Of a stretch of DNA of 35,903 nucleotides, positions 19,554 to 28,705 are shown piece by piece (positions within the stretch are counted from its first letter, which is position 1; every line of letters starts with the position of its first letter). The notes beneath the pieces are model-generated. The model was not told where the DNA came from. It searched no databases and was given only the letters and a program-made list of their open reading frames with translations. Source of the DNA: Granulosicoccus sp. (lineage in GTDB: Bacteria > Pseudomonadota > Gammaproteobacteria > Granulosicoccales > Granulosicoccaceae). Location of the stretch: positions 1 to 35,903 of the forward strand of contig JABDKN010000261.1 in the NCBI GenBank assembly GCA_013002205.1, given 5' to 3'. The position numbers were made by a program, and so were the translations under genes.

Positions 19554-19582
19554 GAGAGTGTTGTGACGAGGAGTAGCAGCCG

Positions 19583-19597
19583 ATGTTGATGCCATGA
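19583..19597 (+). CDS. 4-codon leader ORF overlapping the iscR start
   Basis: ATG TTG ATG CCA TGA (peptide MLMP). GAGGAG at 19568-19573 is 9 bases ahead of this ATG, an ideal ribosome site. Its stop overlaps the iscR ATG as ATGA. iscR itself has no Shine-Dalgarno at normal distance, so ribosomes would reach it by terminating on this mini-ORF and restarting. The reading is certain; its translation is an inference. Confidence 0.5.
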
Positions 19598-20058
19598 AAC
19601 TGACCACCAAGGGAAGATATGCGGTGACAGCGATGCTCGATCTGGCATTGCATGGCACCTCGGGGCCCGTACCGCTGGCCGATATTTCCGTGCGACAGGA
19701 GATATCGCTGTCCTATCTGGAACAACTGTTTTCCAAGTTGCGGCGGAACGGGCTGGTCGTCAGTACGCGGGGTCCCGGCGGTGGTTATTCGATTGCGCGT
19801 GATCTGAGTGAGGTGGCGGTATCGCAGATAATCGGTGCCGTGAATGAATCGGTAGACGCAACGCAGTGCGCCGGCAGGGAAAACTGCCACAGTCATGGGC
19901 GCTGTCTGACACATGATCTGTGGGAAGGGCTCAGCGCGCAGATCGAGGATTTCCTGAGCAGTGTGTCACTGCAGGACATGATCGACCGACAGCGGGTCCA
20001 GAACGTCTCGCTGCGGCAGGACAAGGTCATGCTGCAGAGAACGTACGGCTCAGCATGA
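19594..20058 (+). CDS. iscR: iron-sulfur cluster regulator IscR (Rrf2 family)
   Basis: Transcription factor that senses iron-sulfur status through a [2Fe-2S] cluster and represses isc when loaded. The 154 residues begin [20 protein letters not shown], the usual winged-helix start. The recognition region is [25 protein letters not shown] and the wing [13 protein letters not shown]. Cluster ligands are all present and at E. coli positions: Cys92, Cys98, Cys104 and His107 ([20 protein letters not shown]). A type 1 site lies upstream. The ATG is the second of two closely spaced starts; see the leader ORF. Confidence 0.97.
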   Translation: MKLTTKGRYAVTAMLDLALHGTSGPVPLADISVRQEISLSYLEQLFSKLRRNGLVVSTRGPGGGYSIARDLSEVAVSQIIGAVNESVDATQCAGRENCHSHGRCLTHDLWEGLSAQIEDFLSSVSLQDMIDRQRVQNVSLRQDKVMLQRTYGSA

Positions 20059-20183
20059 GGGACCGGTGGTAAGAGTCGATCAGCATGCCGGACAGGTGGC
20101 TGATTCACGATTGAAGTTTGACAGTCTTTGACAACACATGGTGGCCCATTCCGCCAGGCAACGTAAATTTTGAGGCAGATACA

Positions 20184-21407
20184 GTGAGTTCAATCAACGT
20201 ACCAATCTACATGGATTATTCAGCCACCACGCCCGTGGATGAGCGGGTTGCTGCCAGGATGGCGGAGTGCCTCACGCGGCAAGGTCACTTTGGAAATCCG
20301 GCCTCCCGATCACATCCGTTTGGCTGGCATGCCGATGAACTGGTTGAACAGGCGCGTGATCAGGTAGCCAACCTGATCGGGGCCAACAGCAAGGAGATCG
20401 TGTGGACATCCGGAGCGACTGAATCCGATAATCTGGCTATCAAGGGCGCTGCGCATTTCAATGTAAAGAAGGGCAAACATATCGTCACGCTGAAAACCGA
20501 GCACAAGGCTGTACTGGACACCTGCCGTCAACTCGAGCGTGAAGGTTTCGAGGTCACGTACCTGGATCCGCTGAGTAACGGATTGCTGGATATGGAGGCA
20601 TTCAAGGCCGCATTGCGTGATGACACCACCGTGGTATCCATCATGCACGTGAATAACGAGATTGGCGTCATCCAGGACATCGCGGCCATCGGTGAAGTCT
20701 GCCGTGAACGCGGCATCGTATTCCATGTAGATGCGGCGCAGAGCCCTGGCAAGGTTGCTATCGATGTCAATGCGATGAAAGTGGATCTGATGTCACTGTG
20801 CGCCCACAAGGTTTATGGTCCCAAGGGTGTCGGCGCGCTGTTCGTGCGACGCAAGCCCAGGGTTCGGATCGAGGCGCAGATGCACGGTGGCGGTCATGAA
20901 CGCGGTATGCGCTCAGGCACATTGCCGACCCACCAGATCGTCGGTATGGGAGAGGCCTTCCGGATTGCCCAGGAAGAGATGGACAGTGAAAACAAACGCA
21001 TGAAAATGCTGCGTGATCGACTGTGGAACGGCATTGCCGACATGGAAGAGATTTACCTCAACGGTGATCTGGAGCAGCGCATTCCAGGCAACCTGAATGT
21101 CAGTTTCAATTTCGTCGAGGGTGAAAGCCTGATCATGTCGATGAAAGACATAGCTGTGTCCAGTGGCTCAGCGTGTACCAGTGCCAGTCTGGAGCCGTCC
21201 TATGTATTGCGTGCTATTGGACGTAACGATGAGCTGGCCCACAGTTCGATCCGCTTCACCATAGGTCGCTTCACGACCGAAGAGGAGGTGGATTTCACCA
21301 TTGAAAAGACTCGTCAGGCGGTGGAGAAGTTACGTGAACTGTCCCCGCTGTGGGACATGCACAAGGAGGGGATCGACCTGGATTCGGTAGTGTGGGCTGC
21401 GCACTAG
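20184..21407 (+). CDS. iscS: cysteine desulfurase IscS
   Basis: Pyridoxal-phosphate enzyme that converts cysteine to alanine and passes the sulfur to IscU and to tRNA-thiolation factors. I start at GTG 20184: TGAGG at 20171-20175 is well placed and the protein begins [18 protein letters not shown], like known IscS (407 residues; E. coli 404). The frame from 20118 adds 22 residues without support. Seen: cofactor-binding [13 protein letters not shown] and [10 protein letters not shown], Schiff-base Lys209 in [12 protein letters not shown], and the mobile-loop Cys331 in [17 protein letters not shown]. The C-terminal [19 protein letters not shown], used for partner docking, is complete. Confidence 0.98.
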   Translation: MSSINVPIYMDYSATTPVDERVAARMAECLTRQGHFGNPASRSHPFGWHADELVEQARDQVANLIGANSKEIVWTSGATESDNLAIKGAAHFNVKKGKHIVTLKTEHKAVLDTCRQLEREGFEVTYLDPLSNGLLDMEAFKAALRDDTTVVSIMHVNNEIGVIQDIAAIGEVCRERGIVFHVDAAQSPGKVAIDVNAMKVDLMSLCAHKVYGPKGVGALFVRRKPRVRIEAQMHGGGHERGMRSGTLPTHQIVGMGEAFRIAQEEMDSENKRMKMLRDRLWNGIADMEEIYLNGDLEQRIPGNLNVSFNFVEGESLIMSMKDIAVSSGSACTSASLEPSYVLRAIGRNDELAHSSIRFTIGRFTTEEEVDFTIEKTRQAVEKLRELSPLWDMHKEGIDLDSVVWAAH

Positions 21408-21522
21408 CACGCGAAAGGCAGCTGACGATTAACTGGATAGACACGACTCAGGAATTTCAACCGACACGACCGGCAATCAAGAGAGAGAGTGACTCGACGA
21501 GTTACTCGCATTGGAGAAAGAA

Positions 21523-21933
21523 ATGGCTTACAGCGATAAAGTACTCGATCATTATGAAAATCCACGTAACGTAGGTGTACTGGACAAAGACGATCCAAAC
21601 GTGGGAACAGGAATGGTGGGCGCGCCCGCCTGTGGTGACGTGATGCGCCTGCAGATCCAGGTTAGTGAGGACGGCATCATTGAAGATGCGAAGTTCAAGA
21701 CCTATGGGTGTGGATCAGCCATTGCGTCCTCGTCGCTCGTGACTGAAATGGTCAAGGGTAAGACACTGGAAGAGGTAGGCGAGATTCGCAACAAGCATAT
21801 CGCTGATGAGCTGGCGCTTCCCCCGGTGAAAATTCACTGTTCGGTTCTTGCTGAAGATGCCATTGCTGCGGCCATTGCCGATATCAAGGCCAAGCGCAGC
21901 AAGAAGGAAGATGCAAAGGCACTGGCCAGCTGA
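21523..21933 (+). CDS. iscU: iron-sulfur cluster assembly scaffold IscU
   Basis: Scaffold on which iron and sulfur are combined before transfer to target proteins. The 136 residues (E. coli 128) start at ATG 21523 with GGAG 7 bases ahead; the frame from 21511 adds four residues. Key residues occur at E. coli numbering: Cys37 and Asp39 (PACGDVM), Cys63 (YGCGSA), His105 and Cys106 (KIHCSVLAEDA). The chaperone-recognition stretch LPPVK lies at 99-103 and would be bound by HscA. The C-terminal tail is about 8 residues longer and Lys-rich. Confidence 0.98.
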   Translation: MAYSDKVLDHYENPRNVGVLDKDDPNVGTGMVGAPACGDVMRLQIQVSEDGIIEDAKFKTYGCGSAIASSSLVTEMVKGKTLEEVGEIRNKHIADELALPPVKIHCSVLAEDAIAAAIADIKAKRSKKEDAKALAS

Positions 21934-21978
21934 CCTGTCGAGCAGAATTCTGGTCGTGGCAGTGTGTTTGATTACGGG

Positions 21979-22011
21979 TCCGCGACCGGCAGTTTGCTTG
22001 CCGGTTGCGGA
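21979..22011 (+). other. strong hairpin between iscU and iscA
   Basis: TCCGCGACCGGCA (21979-21991) and TGCCGGTTGCGGA (21999-22011) form a 13-bp stem with one G-T pair and loop GTTTGCT. There is no T run after it, so a processing, stability or attenuation role fits better than full termination. Confidence 0.75.
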
Positions 22012-22040
22012 TGGTTGAAGGTTTGGAGATCCTGTCTGAC

Positions 22041-22364
22041 ATGGGCGTGACATTTACCGATAGTGCTGCCAGGCACATAAAGAGTTTTCTTGAAAAACGC
22101 GGCAAAGGCATTGGGCTTCGGCTCGCCGTGCGTACCACCGGCTGCTCGGGTCTGGCTTACGTTCTGGAATTCGCCGATGAGGTTGCTGCCAATGACGAGG
22201 TGTTCCAGGATAACGACATTACGGTGATCATCGACAGGAAAAGTCTGGTGTACCTGGATGGCACCGAACTGGACTTTACACGAGAAGGATTGAACGAGGG
22301 TTTCAAGTTCAATAATCCCAACGTGAAGGACGAATGCGGTTGCGGCGAGTCGTTCACCATCTGA
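22041..22364 (+). CDS. iscA: iron-sulfur cluster assembly protein IscA
   Basis: A-type carrier thought to bring iron or hand [4Fe-4S] clusters to targets. From ATG 22041 it has 107 residues, exactly the E. coli length, beginning [16 protein letters not shown]. The three Cys ligands are in [14 protein letters not shown] and ECGCGESF. The long block [33 protein letters not shown] is nearly identical to E. coli in wording. GGAGAT at 22025-22030 serves as ribosome site; in-frame ATGs at 22005 and 22011 are less likely because they would start within or near the preceding hairpin. Confidence 0.96.
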   Translation: MGVTFTDSAARHIKSFLEKRGKGIGLRLAVRTTGCSGLAYVLEFADEVAANDEVFQDNDITVIIDRKSLVYLDGTELDFTREGLNEGFKFNNPNVKDECGCGESFTI

Positions 22365-22617
22365 GTCTGTCGCAAGCCCGCCCGTGTCCACCGGTTTTTT
22401 CAATGGTCGCTGTTGGCACCGTGCAATCTGGCAGTGCTGACTGGTTCGGGTGGGTGAATCGCATCATCACGTACTGACAGCGTCGAATCGATTCACGTCG
22501 CAGACAAAACCGCTTCTGTCAGATTCAAATGTCGGTCGTCACCGCGGCCATTCCAGGCTTCCCGGGTCGCAGGACTCCCGGGTGGTGTCGTTGAGAAAAG
22601 TGCGAGATCGTCGTGTC
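22365..22617. other. iscA-hscB spacer with an inverted repeat
   Basis: About 250 bases, unusually long within an isc operon. It is open in the hscB frame from 22450, but the translation is low-complexity and unlike HscB, so I treat it as non-coding. GTGAATCG (22454-22461) and CGATTCAC (22489-22496) form an 8-base inverted repeat with a 27-base loop. A CCCGGGT pair is repeated near 22561-22582. No promoter was convincingly seen. Confidence 0.45.
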
Positions 22618-23151
22618 ATGCAGGTTGACCTGTCACAGAATTTTTTCCAGTTGTTTGCTCTTCCGCAGGAATTTCCCGTGGATGAGAAACGGTTGGTCAG
22701 CCGGTTTCAGGAATTGCAGAAGCAGCTGCACCCGGACCGTTTTGCCGCTGCATCCTCTGCCGAACGGCGCTGGTCGATGCAGGCTGCCAGTGTCGTCAAT
22801 GAGGCTTATCAGACCTTGTCGAGGGAGCTGCCAAGGGCCATCTACCTGCTGACATTGCAGGGCGTGTCGGTGGACGAGGAAACCGATACCCAGATGGCAC
22901 CTGCATTCCTGATGGAACAGATGGAGTATCGCGAGGCTCTCGAGGCGGCGGAGAATTCTGCTGATCCGGTTGCCGCTCTCGAACGCCTCCGTCAACAACT
23001 CAAATCCGGCGTGGTTGCACAGCGTGAGGCATTCACGCGTGCTGCTGATGAATCAAACTGGAACGAGGCCCGTACCGTGGTGCGCCAGTGGCAGTTTCTG
23101 GACAAGCTGTCTCGAGAGGTCAGGAGGCTGGATGAGAGACTGGATACCTGA
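22618..23151 (+). CDS. hscB: Fe-S assembly co-chaperone HscB (J-protein)
   Basis: J-domain partner that brings IscU to HscA and stimulates its ATPase. From ATG 22618 it has 177 residues (E. coli 171). The J-domain includes FFQLFALPQEFPVDEKRLVSRFQELQKQLHPDRF, with the essential His-Pro-Asp tripeptide. A hinge and a three-helix C-terminal domain follow (RAIYLLTLQGV, FLMEQMEYREALE). The 56 codons upstream in the same frame lack family resemblance. hscA starts 47 bases downstream. Confidence 0.94.
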   Translation: MQVDLSQNFFQLFALPQEFPVDEKRLVSRFQELQKQLHPDRFAAASSAERRWSMQAASVVNEAYQTLSRELPRAIYLLTLQGVSVDEETDTQMAPAFLMEQMEYREALEAAENSADPVAALERLRQQLKSGVVAQREAFTRAADESNWNEARTVVRQWQFLDKLSREVRRLDERLDT

Positions 23152-23198
23152 GACTGGAAACCTGATATGAACAGCAACGATGACAACGGAGTACTGAC

Positions 23199-25118
23199 GT
23201 GGCCCTGTTACAGATAGCCGAACCCGGGCAATCCGAGGCACCGCACCAGCGGCGACTGGCCGTGGGTATCGACCTGGGGACGACCAATTCCCTGGTAGCC
23301 GCCGTCAGAAGCGGTATGGCCGATGTGCTGGCTGACGAAAACGGGCATCGCTCGGTGCCTTCCGTGGTGCGGTATACGCCAGGTTGCAGCCCTGTCGTCG
23401 GGCACGCAGCAGCCACGGGATCAGGTGACTCACGCAGTACCATTCGCTCGGCCAAACGGTTGATGGGCAAAGGCGCCACCGACCTGGTGGATTCCTGGCT
23501 GTGCCGGCACTACCGGTTCGACCTGGACAGCGGATCCGTGCCGGCTTTCCTGACTGCGGACGGGCCCCGGACTGCGATAGAGGTATCAGCGGCGATCCTT
23601 GGACGACTGAAGCACACAGCGGAAGCTGCGCTGGGTGGAGAGCTGGTCGGTGCGGTAGTGACCGTGCCCGCCTATTTCGACGATGCCCAGCGACAGGCAA
23701 CCAAGGACGCGGCCTCGCTGGCCGGACTTCAAGTGCTACGACTGATGAACGAACCGACAGCTGCTGCCGTTGCCTACGGGCTCGATAATGAGGAAGAGGG
23801 TATTGTCGCCATCTACGATCTGGGTGGCGGAACCTTCGATATTTCCTTGCTCAAATTGCAGCGCGGTGTATTCGAGGTCCTGGCAACTGCAGGAAATACC
23901 GAGCTGGGCGGCGACGATATCGACAATGCCATCGTTCAATGGCTCATGGACAAGGCGTGTATTGAACGTCTGGCCGACGAAAACGCGGAAGCAGCAGCCA
24001 AGGTTTACGCCAGATCACTAAAGGAAGCCTTGTCAACATCGGCATCGGTTGATGTCGATTGGCGAGACGATGCCGGACACCACGTTCTTTGCCAGCTGAG
24101 TATTGAGGAATTTAACGATATCAGTCGGCCTCTGGTGATGCAGACGCTCAAGCCGTGTCGCCAGGTCCTGCGCGATGCCGGTATCGACAGGGAAGATGTC
24201 ACTGCGGTGGTCATGGTCGGTGGTTCGACTCGTGTGCCGCTGGTTCGTGACAGCGTTGCCGCCTTCTTTGAGCGTGACGTGCTGACGTCGATCGATCCCG
24301 ATGAAGTCGTTGCCATCGGCGCTGCGATCCAGGCGAATATCCTTGCCGGCAACAAGGCCGGGAGCGACCTGCTGTTGCTGGATGTGACCCCCCTGTCGTT
24401 GGGACTCGAGATCATGGGTGGCCTGGTGGAGAAGATCATTCCGCGTAACACCACCATTCCCATTGCGCGAGGGCAGGAATTCACCACGTACAAGGATGCT
24501 CAGACGGCCATGGCCCTGCACGTAGTTCAGGGTGAGCGGGAACTGGTGGAAGATTGCCGTTCCCTGGCGCGATTCGAACTGGCCGGCATACCTGCGAGGG
24601 TTGCTGGTGCGGCCCGTATTCAGGTGCTGTTTCAGGTGGATGCGGATGGCCTGCTGACTGTCAGTGCACTGGAGCGCGACAGTGGTGTCGTGGCGAGCGT
24701 CAATGTCAAGCCGTCCTACGGACTGTCTGACGGAGAGATCGAGAATATGCTCAGGGATTCGATGAAGCATGCTGGTGAGGATATGCAGAAACGTGTGCTG
24801 CGGGAGCAGAAAGTCGAAGCAGCCCGCGTTCTGGAGGCTCTGGCGGCGGCGTTGCAGGCCGATGGCGATGAGCATCTGGATGCAGAGGAGCGTGCCAGGA
24901 TCGATGACCTGGTCAGGCAGCTGTCCGATGTCCTGCAGCACAGCACGGATCGTGAGGTGATAAGGCAGGCGGTGCATGCTCTGGAACGAGGCAGTGGCGA
25001 TTTCGTGGAGCGACGCATGAATGCCAGTGTGCGGAAGATGATGTCGGGTCAGGGAATCGATGCCATGGACGAGGCCGTGGGCAAGGCCAGGCACGAAGCC
25101 TGTACATCCGATCCGTGA
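23199..25118 (+). CDS. hscA: Fe-S assembly chaperone HscA (Hsp70 family)
   Basis: Specialised Hsp70 that binds IscU at LPPVK and drives cluster release with ATP. The 639 residues (E. coli 616) start at GTG 23199 with GGAG 7 bases ahead. ATPase motifs: [12 protein letters not shown], phosphate loop [27 protein letters not shown] and [12 protein letters not shown]. The substrate domain follows from about residue 390 ([17 protein letters not shown]) and a helical lid occupies the last 120 residues. Extra residues are at the N-terminus (about 20 ahead of the first strand) and in the lid. Confidence 0.97.
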   Translation: MALLQIAEPGQSEAPHQRRLAVGIDLGTTNSLVAAVRSGMADVLADENGHRSVPSVVRYTPGCSPVVGHAAATGSGDSRSTIRSAKRLMGKGATDLVDSWLCRHYRFDLDSGSVPAFLTADGPRTAIEVSAAILGRLKHTAEAALGGELVGAVVTVPAYFDDAQRQATKDAASLAGLQVLRLMNEPTAAAVAYGLDNEEEGIVAIYDLGGGTFDISLLKLQRGVFEVLATAGNTELGGDDIDNAIVQWLMDKACIERLADENAEAAAKVYARSLKEALSTSASVDVDWRDDAGHHVLCQLSIEEFNDISRPLVMQTLKPCRQVLRDAGIDREDVTAVVMVGGSTRVPLVRDSVAAFFERDVLTSIDPDEVVAIGAAIQANILAGNKAGSDLLLLDVTPLSLGLEIMGGLVEKIIPRNTTIPIARGQEFTTYKDAQTAMALHVVQGERELVEDCRSLARFELAGIPARVAGAARIQVLFQVDADGLLTVSALERDSGVVASVNVKPSYGLSDGEIENMLRDSMKHAGEDMQKRVLREQKVEAARVLEALAAALQADGDEHLDAEERARIDDLVRQLSDVLQHSTDREVIRQAVHALERGSGDFVERRMNASVRKMMSGQGIDAMDEAVGKARHEACTSDP

Positions 25119-25181
25119 AAAACCTGCCGGCCATTTTCAGGGTCTCATTCAATTGAACAACAGACTGGAGTCAAAGGCGTC

Positions 25182-25523
25182 ATGCCAACCCTAACGATAA
25201 AACCTCATCCGGAAATCTGTCCCGAGGGGGCCGAATTTGACGTGGATCCCGGAGTGTCTGTCTGCGATGCCATGTTGCGTAACGGGGTGCCGATAGAACA
25301 CGCCTGTGAGAAATCATGTGCCTGCACGACCTGTCACGTACACATTCGCAGCGGCGGCGATAGTCTGGAGGAAGCGGACGAACTTGAGGAAGACTACCTG
25401 GACAAGGCATGGGGGCTTGATCCGGACTCACGACTCAGTTGCCAGGCCATCGTGGCTGAGGAGAACCTGGTCATAGAGATTCCCAAGTACACCATCAATA
25501 TGGTTTCCGAGGCACCGCACTGA
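25182..25523 (+). CDS. fdx: [2Fe-2S] ferredoxin of the Isc system
   Basis: Adrenodoxin-type ferredoxin that supplies electrons for cluster assembly on IscU. The 113 residues keep the cluster ligands Cys42, Cys48, Cys51 and Cys87 (EHACEKSCACTTCHV and RLSCQA), at E. coli positions; Cys46 is also conserved. The acidic helix DSLEEADELEEDYLDKAWGL is the expected partner-binding surface. ATG 25182 follows a short gap after hscA, and the stop overlaps the iscX start by one base. Confidence 0.97.
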   Translation: MPTLTIKPHPEICPEGAEFDVDPGVSVCDAMLRNGVPIEHACEKSCACTTCHVHIRSGGDSLEEADELEEDYLDKAWGLDPDSRLSCQAIVAEENLVIEIPKYTINMVSEAPH

Positions 25524-25717
25524 TGAAATGGACAGATGTTCGTGAAATTGCCATCGAGCTGAGTGAGGCTCATCCGGATGTTGATCCTCAGTATGTACGC
25601 TTTACCGATCTTCATTCCTGGGTTCTGGGTATCGATGGTTTTGATGATGATCCGGAAAAATCAAACGAAGGCATTCTGGAAGCGATCCAGATGACATGGC
25701 TTGACGAGATCGATTGA
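25523..25717 (+). CDS. iscX: Fe-S assembly protein IscX
   Basis: Small acidic protein that binds IscS and iron and tunes the rate of sulfur transfer. The 64 residues (E. coli 66) include the family pattern MKWTDVREIAIELSEAHPDVDP, YVRFTDLHSWVLGIDGFDDDPEKSNE and AIQMTWLDE. Start and fdx stop share one base (TGATG). It is the last gene of the operon; no intrinsic terminator is visible before the tRNA promoter. Confidence 0.96.
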   Translation: MKWTDVREIAIELSEAHPDVDPQYVRFTDLHSWVLGIDGFDDDPEKSNEGILEAIQMTWLDEID

Positions 25718-25778
25718 GCACTGCTGGCGGAGTGTCTGGAACCTGCTGAATGGCGGGTGGGAACCGCTGGCGCGTTGG

Positions 25779-25807
25779 TTGACTCCTGATTATGCAGTCG
25801 CTATCAT
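25779..25807 (+). promoter_or_regulatory. strong sigma-70 promoter for the tRNA cluster
   Basis: TTGACT (25779-25784) and TATCAT (25802-25807) have a 17-base spacer, followed by GC-rich TGCGCGGCT. tRNA-Pro starts 25 bases after the -10. The architecture resembles growth-rate controlled stable-RNA promoters. Confidence 0.8.
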
Positions 25808-25832
25808 TGCGCGGCTGGATGAGACGCAGTCT

Positions 25833-25909
25833 CGGGGTATGGCGCAGCCTGGTAGCGCATCTGCTTTGGGAGCAGAGGGTCGTAGGTTCGAATCCTGCTG
25901 CCCCGACCA
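25833..25909 (+). tRNA. tRNA-Pro (anticodon TGG)
   Basis: 77 bases with encoded CCA. Acceptor CGGGGTA pairs with TGCCCCG, and anticodon stem TCTGC/GCAGA closes loop TTTGGGA, giving TGG (reads CCA and wobbles). The T arm has GGTTCGAATCC. First tRNA after the strong promoter. Confidence 0.97.
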
Positions 25910-25949
25910 CTTGTCGATCCATCAGTCTTTCGGCCCGGTTATCGGCAGA

Positions 25950-26026
25950 GCGCCCGTAGCTCATGTGGATAGAGCATCGGCCTTCTAAGCCGAGGGTAGC
26001 AGGTTCGAATCCTGCCGGGCGCACCA
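25950..26026 (+). tRNA. tRNA-Arg (anticodon TCT)
   Basis: 77 bases with encoded CCA. Acceptor GCGCCCG pairs with CGGGCGC; anticodon stem TCGGC/GCCGA closes loop CTTCTAA, giving TCT (reads AGA). The T arm has GGTTCGAATCC. Confidence 0.97.
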
Positions 26027-26110
26027 TTTCCGCCTGCAGGGACCGTCAGACAGGGCGGCGCGGGTAACAGCGTGTCGGGCAGTACCAGTACCGAGGCAGG
26101 CAGTATTCGT

Positions 26111-26187
26111 GGTGAGCGTAGCTCAGTTGGTAGAGCGCAGGATTGTGATTCCTGTGGTCGCGGGTTCGAATCCCGTCGTTCACCCCA
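26111..26187 (+). tRNA. tRNA-His (anticodon GTG)
   Basis: 77 bases including the extra 5' G at position -1 that histidine tRNA requires, opposite C73, and an encoded CCA. The anticodon stem CAGGA/TCCTG closes TTGTGAT, giving GTG. The boundary assumes the -1 G is encoded at 26111. Confidence 0.96.
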
Positions 26188-26263
26188 CCTTTCACGTTAC
26201 CGGGATAGTTTCTTGATTATACCTGCAGGTGTAACGTGCCGGCATCCGCCGCGCTTTTTTCGC

Positions 26264-26269
26264 TATAAT
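26264..26269 (+). promoter_or_regulatory. -10 element ahead of tRNA-Leu(TAG)
   Basis: A perfect TATAAT followed by GC-rich GGGCGGCTG, 22 bases before the tRNA. No matching -35 was found at 16-18 bases. It suggests a second start inside the cluster that could also serve tig. Confidence 0.5.
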
Positions 26270-26289
26270 GGGCGGCTGATAACAGTACT

Positions 26290-26375
<86 letters not shown>

Positions 26376-26477
26376 GTTTACGTGTCCTGCGCGACACATT
26401 ACCTGACCTGATGATGACAGGCCATGATCGGCTCCGAGAGTAGCCGCGGCACGCATCGTGAGTCAATCGAGGCAAGC

Positions 26478-27815
26478 ATGCAAGTATCCGTTGAAACCAC
26501 CCAGGGCCTTGAGCGCCGCATGACTGTTGCGTTGCCTTCAGAGGACATTGACAGCGCTGTACTGGAACGACTTCAGAGCCTGAGTAAAACCACCCGGATG
26601 AACGGTTTTCGCCCGGGAAAAGTGCCGTTCAAGGTCGTCAAGAAGCGCTACGAGCCACAGGTGCGCAGCGAGGTGCTGGGTTCGATGATCAATCGGTCGT
26701 ATTTCGATGCGGTTCAGCAGGAGAAACTGCGACCGGCCGGTCAGCCCGATATTGTCCCGGGGCCACCGGCGGACGACGGCGAAGACACTGGATTCAGCTT
26801 CGTGGCCACCTTCGAGGTGTACCCGGAATTCGACCCCGTCTACAACGAGTCCATCACCGTAAAACGTCCGGTCGTGACCATCGAACAGAGCGACATCGAC
26901 GAGATGCTGGAAAATCTGCGCAAACAACGCACGGAGTACGTTGCAGTCGAGCGAGAATCAGCTGACGGTGACCAGATCGTGATCGACTTCACTGGTCGCA
27001 TGGACGGCGAGGAATTCGACGGTGGCAAGGCAGAGAAAGCACCGCTGGTGCTGGGTTCCAACGCCATGATTCCCGGTTTCGAGTCCCAATTGCTGGGCAT
27101 GAAGGCAGGTGAATCGAAAACTATCCAGGTAACCTTTCCCGAGGATTACCAGGCTGAACATCTGGCAGGCAAGGACACCGAATTCGACATCACTGTTCAT
27201 GAAGTGAAGGAATCCCGCCTGCCCGAATTTGACGAAGAGCTGGTCAAGAGTTTCGGGATCGAGGATGGCACGGTGGAAAGTCTGCGTGCGGATATTCGCA
27301 GGAACATGGAACGTGAGCTCAAGCAACGAGTCGAAACACAGGTGAAGTCACAAGTCATGGACGGACTGGTCAGCCTGAACCCGATCGATGTGCCCAGTGC
27401 CCTGGTATCCGAGGAAATAAAGCGCCAGCGGGAACAACTTATGCAACAGATGTCGGCGGAGTCCGATTCTTCCATGCTGGCGGATGAACTTTTTACCGAT
27501 CAGGCGACTCGTCGAGTTCAGCTTGGCCTGATTATTGGCGAAATCATTCAGCGTGAGGAAATCAAGGCGGATGCGGCGGCTGTAAGGGATCAGATCGAAC
27601 AGCTTGCATCTTCCTATCAGGACCCCCAACAAGTCATAGACTACTATTACGGTAATCCGGAAATGCTGAAGAACATCGAAGGTCTGGTGCTTGAAGAGGC
27701 AGTAACGGCAGCCGTGCTGGCGTCGGCGACTGTGGTTGACGATCCCACCACATTCAAAGACATCATGAACCCGTCGGCGCCCGCAGGGGCACCGGTTGAT
27801 AGCGAGAACAGCTAA
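26478..27815 (+). CDS. tig: trigger factor (ribosome-associated chaperone, peptidyl-prolyl isomerase)
   Basis: Meets nascent chains at the ribosome exit and assists folding. The 445 residues (E. coli 432) start at ATG 26478 with GAGG 5 bases upstream; the longer frame from 26424 has no such site. Domains: N-terminal ribosome-binding part with the docking loop [17 protein letters not shown], a central FKBP-type isomerase domain (about 150-245, [35 protein letters not shown]) and a helical C-terminal substrate cradle. The sequence ends in a Pro/Ala tail. clpP follows after 2 bases, linking folding and proteolysis. Confidence 0.97.
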   Translation: MQVSVETTQGLERRMTVALPSEDIDSAVLERLQSLSKTTRMNGFRPGKVPFKVVKKRYEPQVRSEVLGSMINRSYFDAVQQEKLRPAGQPDIVPGPPADDGEDTGFSFVATFEVYPEFDPVYNESITVKRPVVTIEQSDIDEMLENLRKQRTEYVAVERESADGDQIVIDFTGRMDGEEFDGGKAEKAPLVLGSNAMIPGFESQLLGMKAGESKTIQVTFPEDYQAEHLAGKDTEFDITVHEVKESRLPEFDEELVKSFGIEDGTVESLRADIRRNMERELKQRVETQVKSQVMDGLVSLNPIDVPSALVSEEIKRQREQLMQQMSAESDSSMLADELFTDQATRRVQLGLIIGEIIQREEIKADAAAVRDQIEQLASSYQDPQQVIDYYYGNPEMLKNIEGLVLEEAVTAAVLASATVVDDPTTFKDIMNPSAPAGAPVDSENS

Positions 27816-27817
27816 CG

Positions 27818-28543
27818 ATGAATTCAGGTCCTACTTGGGGTTTCAACGGCTCACTGCCCGGTCAGGCTGGTCACGCAGCGGTGAGTTCTGACGGTGGCCC
27901 CAGTGCTGCCGGCGGGCTTGTGCCCATGGTGGTGGAGCAGTCGTCACGCGGTGAGCGTGCCTACGATATCTACTCCCGGCTGCTCAAGGAGCGAGTGGTA
28001 TTCATGGTCGGACAGGTAGAAGACTACATGGCCAACCTGATTGTCGCCCAGCTGCTGTTTCTCGAATCGGATAACCCCGACAAGGACATCTCGCTCTATA
28101 TCAACTCACCGGGCGGCTCTGTCACCGCTGGCATGGCCATTTATGACACCATGCAATTCATCAAGCCGAATGTCAGTACCCTGTGTATCGGGCAGGCGGC
28201 CAGTATGGGCGCTTTTCTGCTCACCGCGGGTCAGCACGGCAAGCGCTTCGTACTACCCAATTCGCGTGTCATGATTCACCAACCTTCGGCTGGTTTTCAG
28301 GGACAGGCCACGGATATCGACATTCATGCTCGGGAGATTCTGTCGATAAAAGACAGAATGAACCGATTGATGGCCCAGCACACAGGTCAGACTGTCGAAA
28401 AAGTGAAGGCGGACACTGAACGAGACAATTTTTTGACGGCTGAGGACGCGGTAGCGTACGGTCTGGTCGATCGCATCGTCCAGACGCGGGATGAAGAGGT
28501 CAGCGCAGCCAGCGGTGGCAATCCGCCTGCGTCGGAAAGTTAG
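27818..28543 (+). CDS. clpP: ATP-dependent Clp protease proteolytic subunit
   Basis: Serine protease that forms the double-ring chamber fed by ClpX or ClpA. The catalytic triad is Ser129 ([11 protein letters not shown]), His154 ([18 protein letters not shown]) and Asp203 (ERDNF), with the same spacing as in E. coli (25 and 49). At 241 residues it is longer than the usual about 200-207. There are about 20 extra N-terminal residues rich in Gly, Ala and Ser before [23 protein letters not shown], and a tail [15 protein letters not shown]. The front may be a removable propeptide, as E. coli ClpP has a shorter one. The ATG follows the tig stop by 2 bases. Confidence 0.97.
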   Translation: MNSGPTWGFNGSLPGQAGHAAVSSDGGPSAAGGLVPMVVEQSSRGERAYDIYSRLLKERVVFMVGQVEDYMANLIVAQLLFLESDNPDKDISLYINSPGGSVTAGMAIYDTMQFIKPNVSTLCIGQAASMGAFLLTAGQHGKRFVLPNSRVMIHQPSAGFQGQATDIDIHAREILSIKDRMNRLMAQHTGQTVEKVKADTERDNFLTAEDAVAYGLVDRIVQTRDEEVSAASGGNPPASES

Positions 28544-28705
28544 TCATCGGAGAGCCAGTCAGGCGTAGACTTGGTGTAGTGGAGACGTGATCTGTATCAT
28601 TCACGATTGTGATCCGCACAGCAACCCTGATTCGGGCAATAGTTTGGTGCTTGAATGTTCGAGTGAAACACGGCAATGTGATGCAAAGCCAGAGGTTTGT
28701 GAAAC

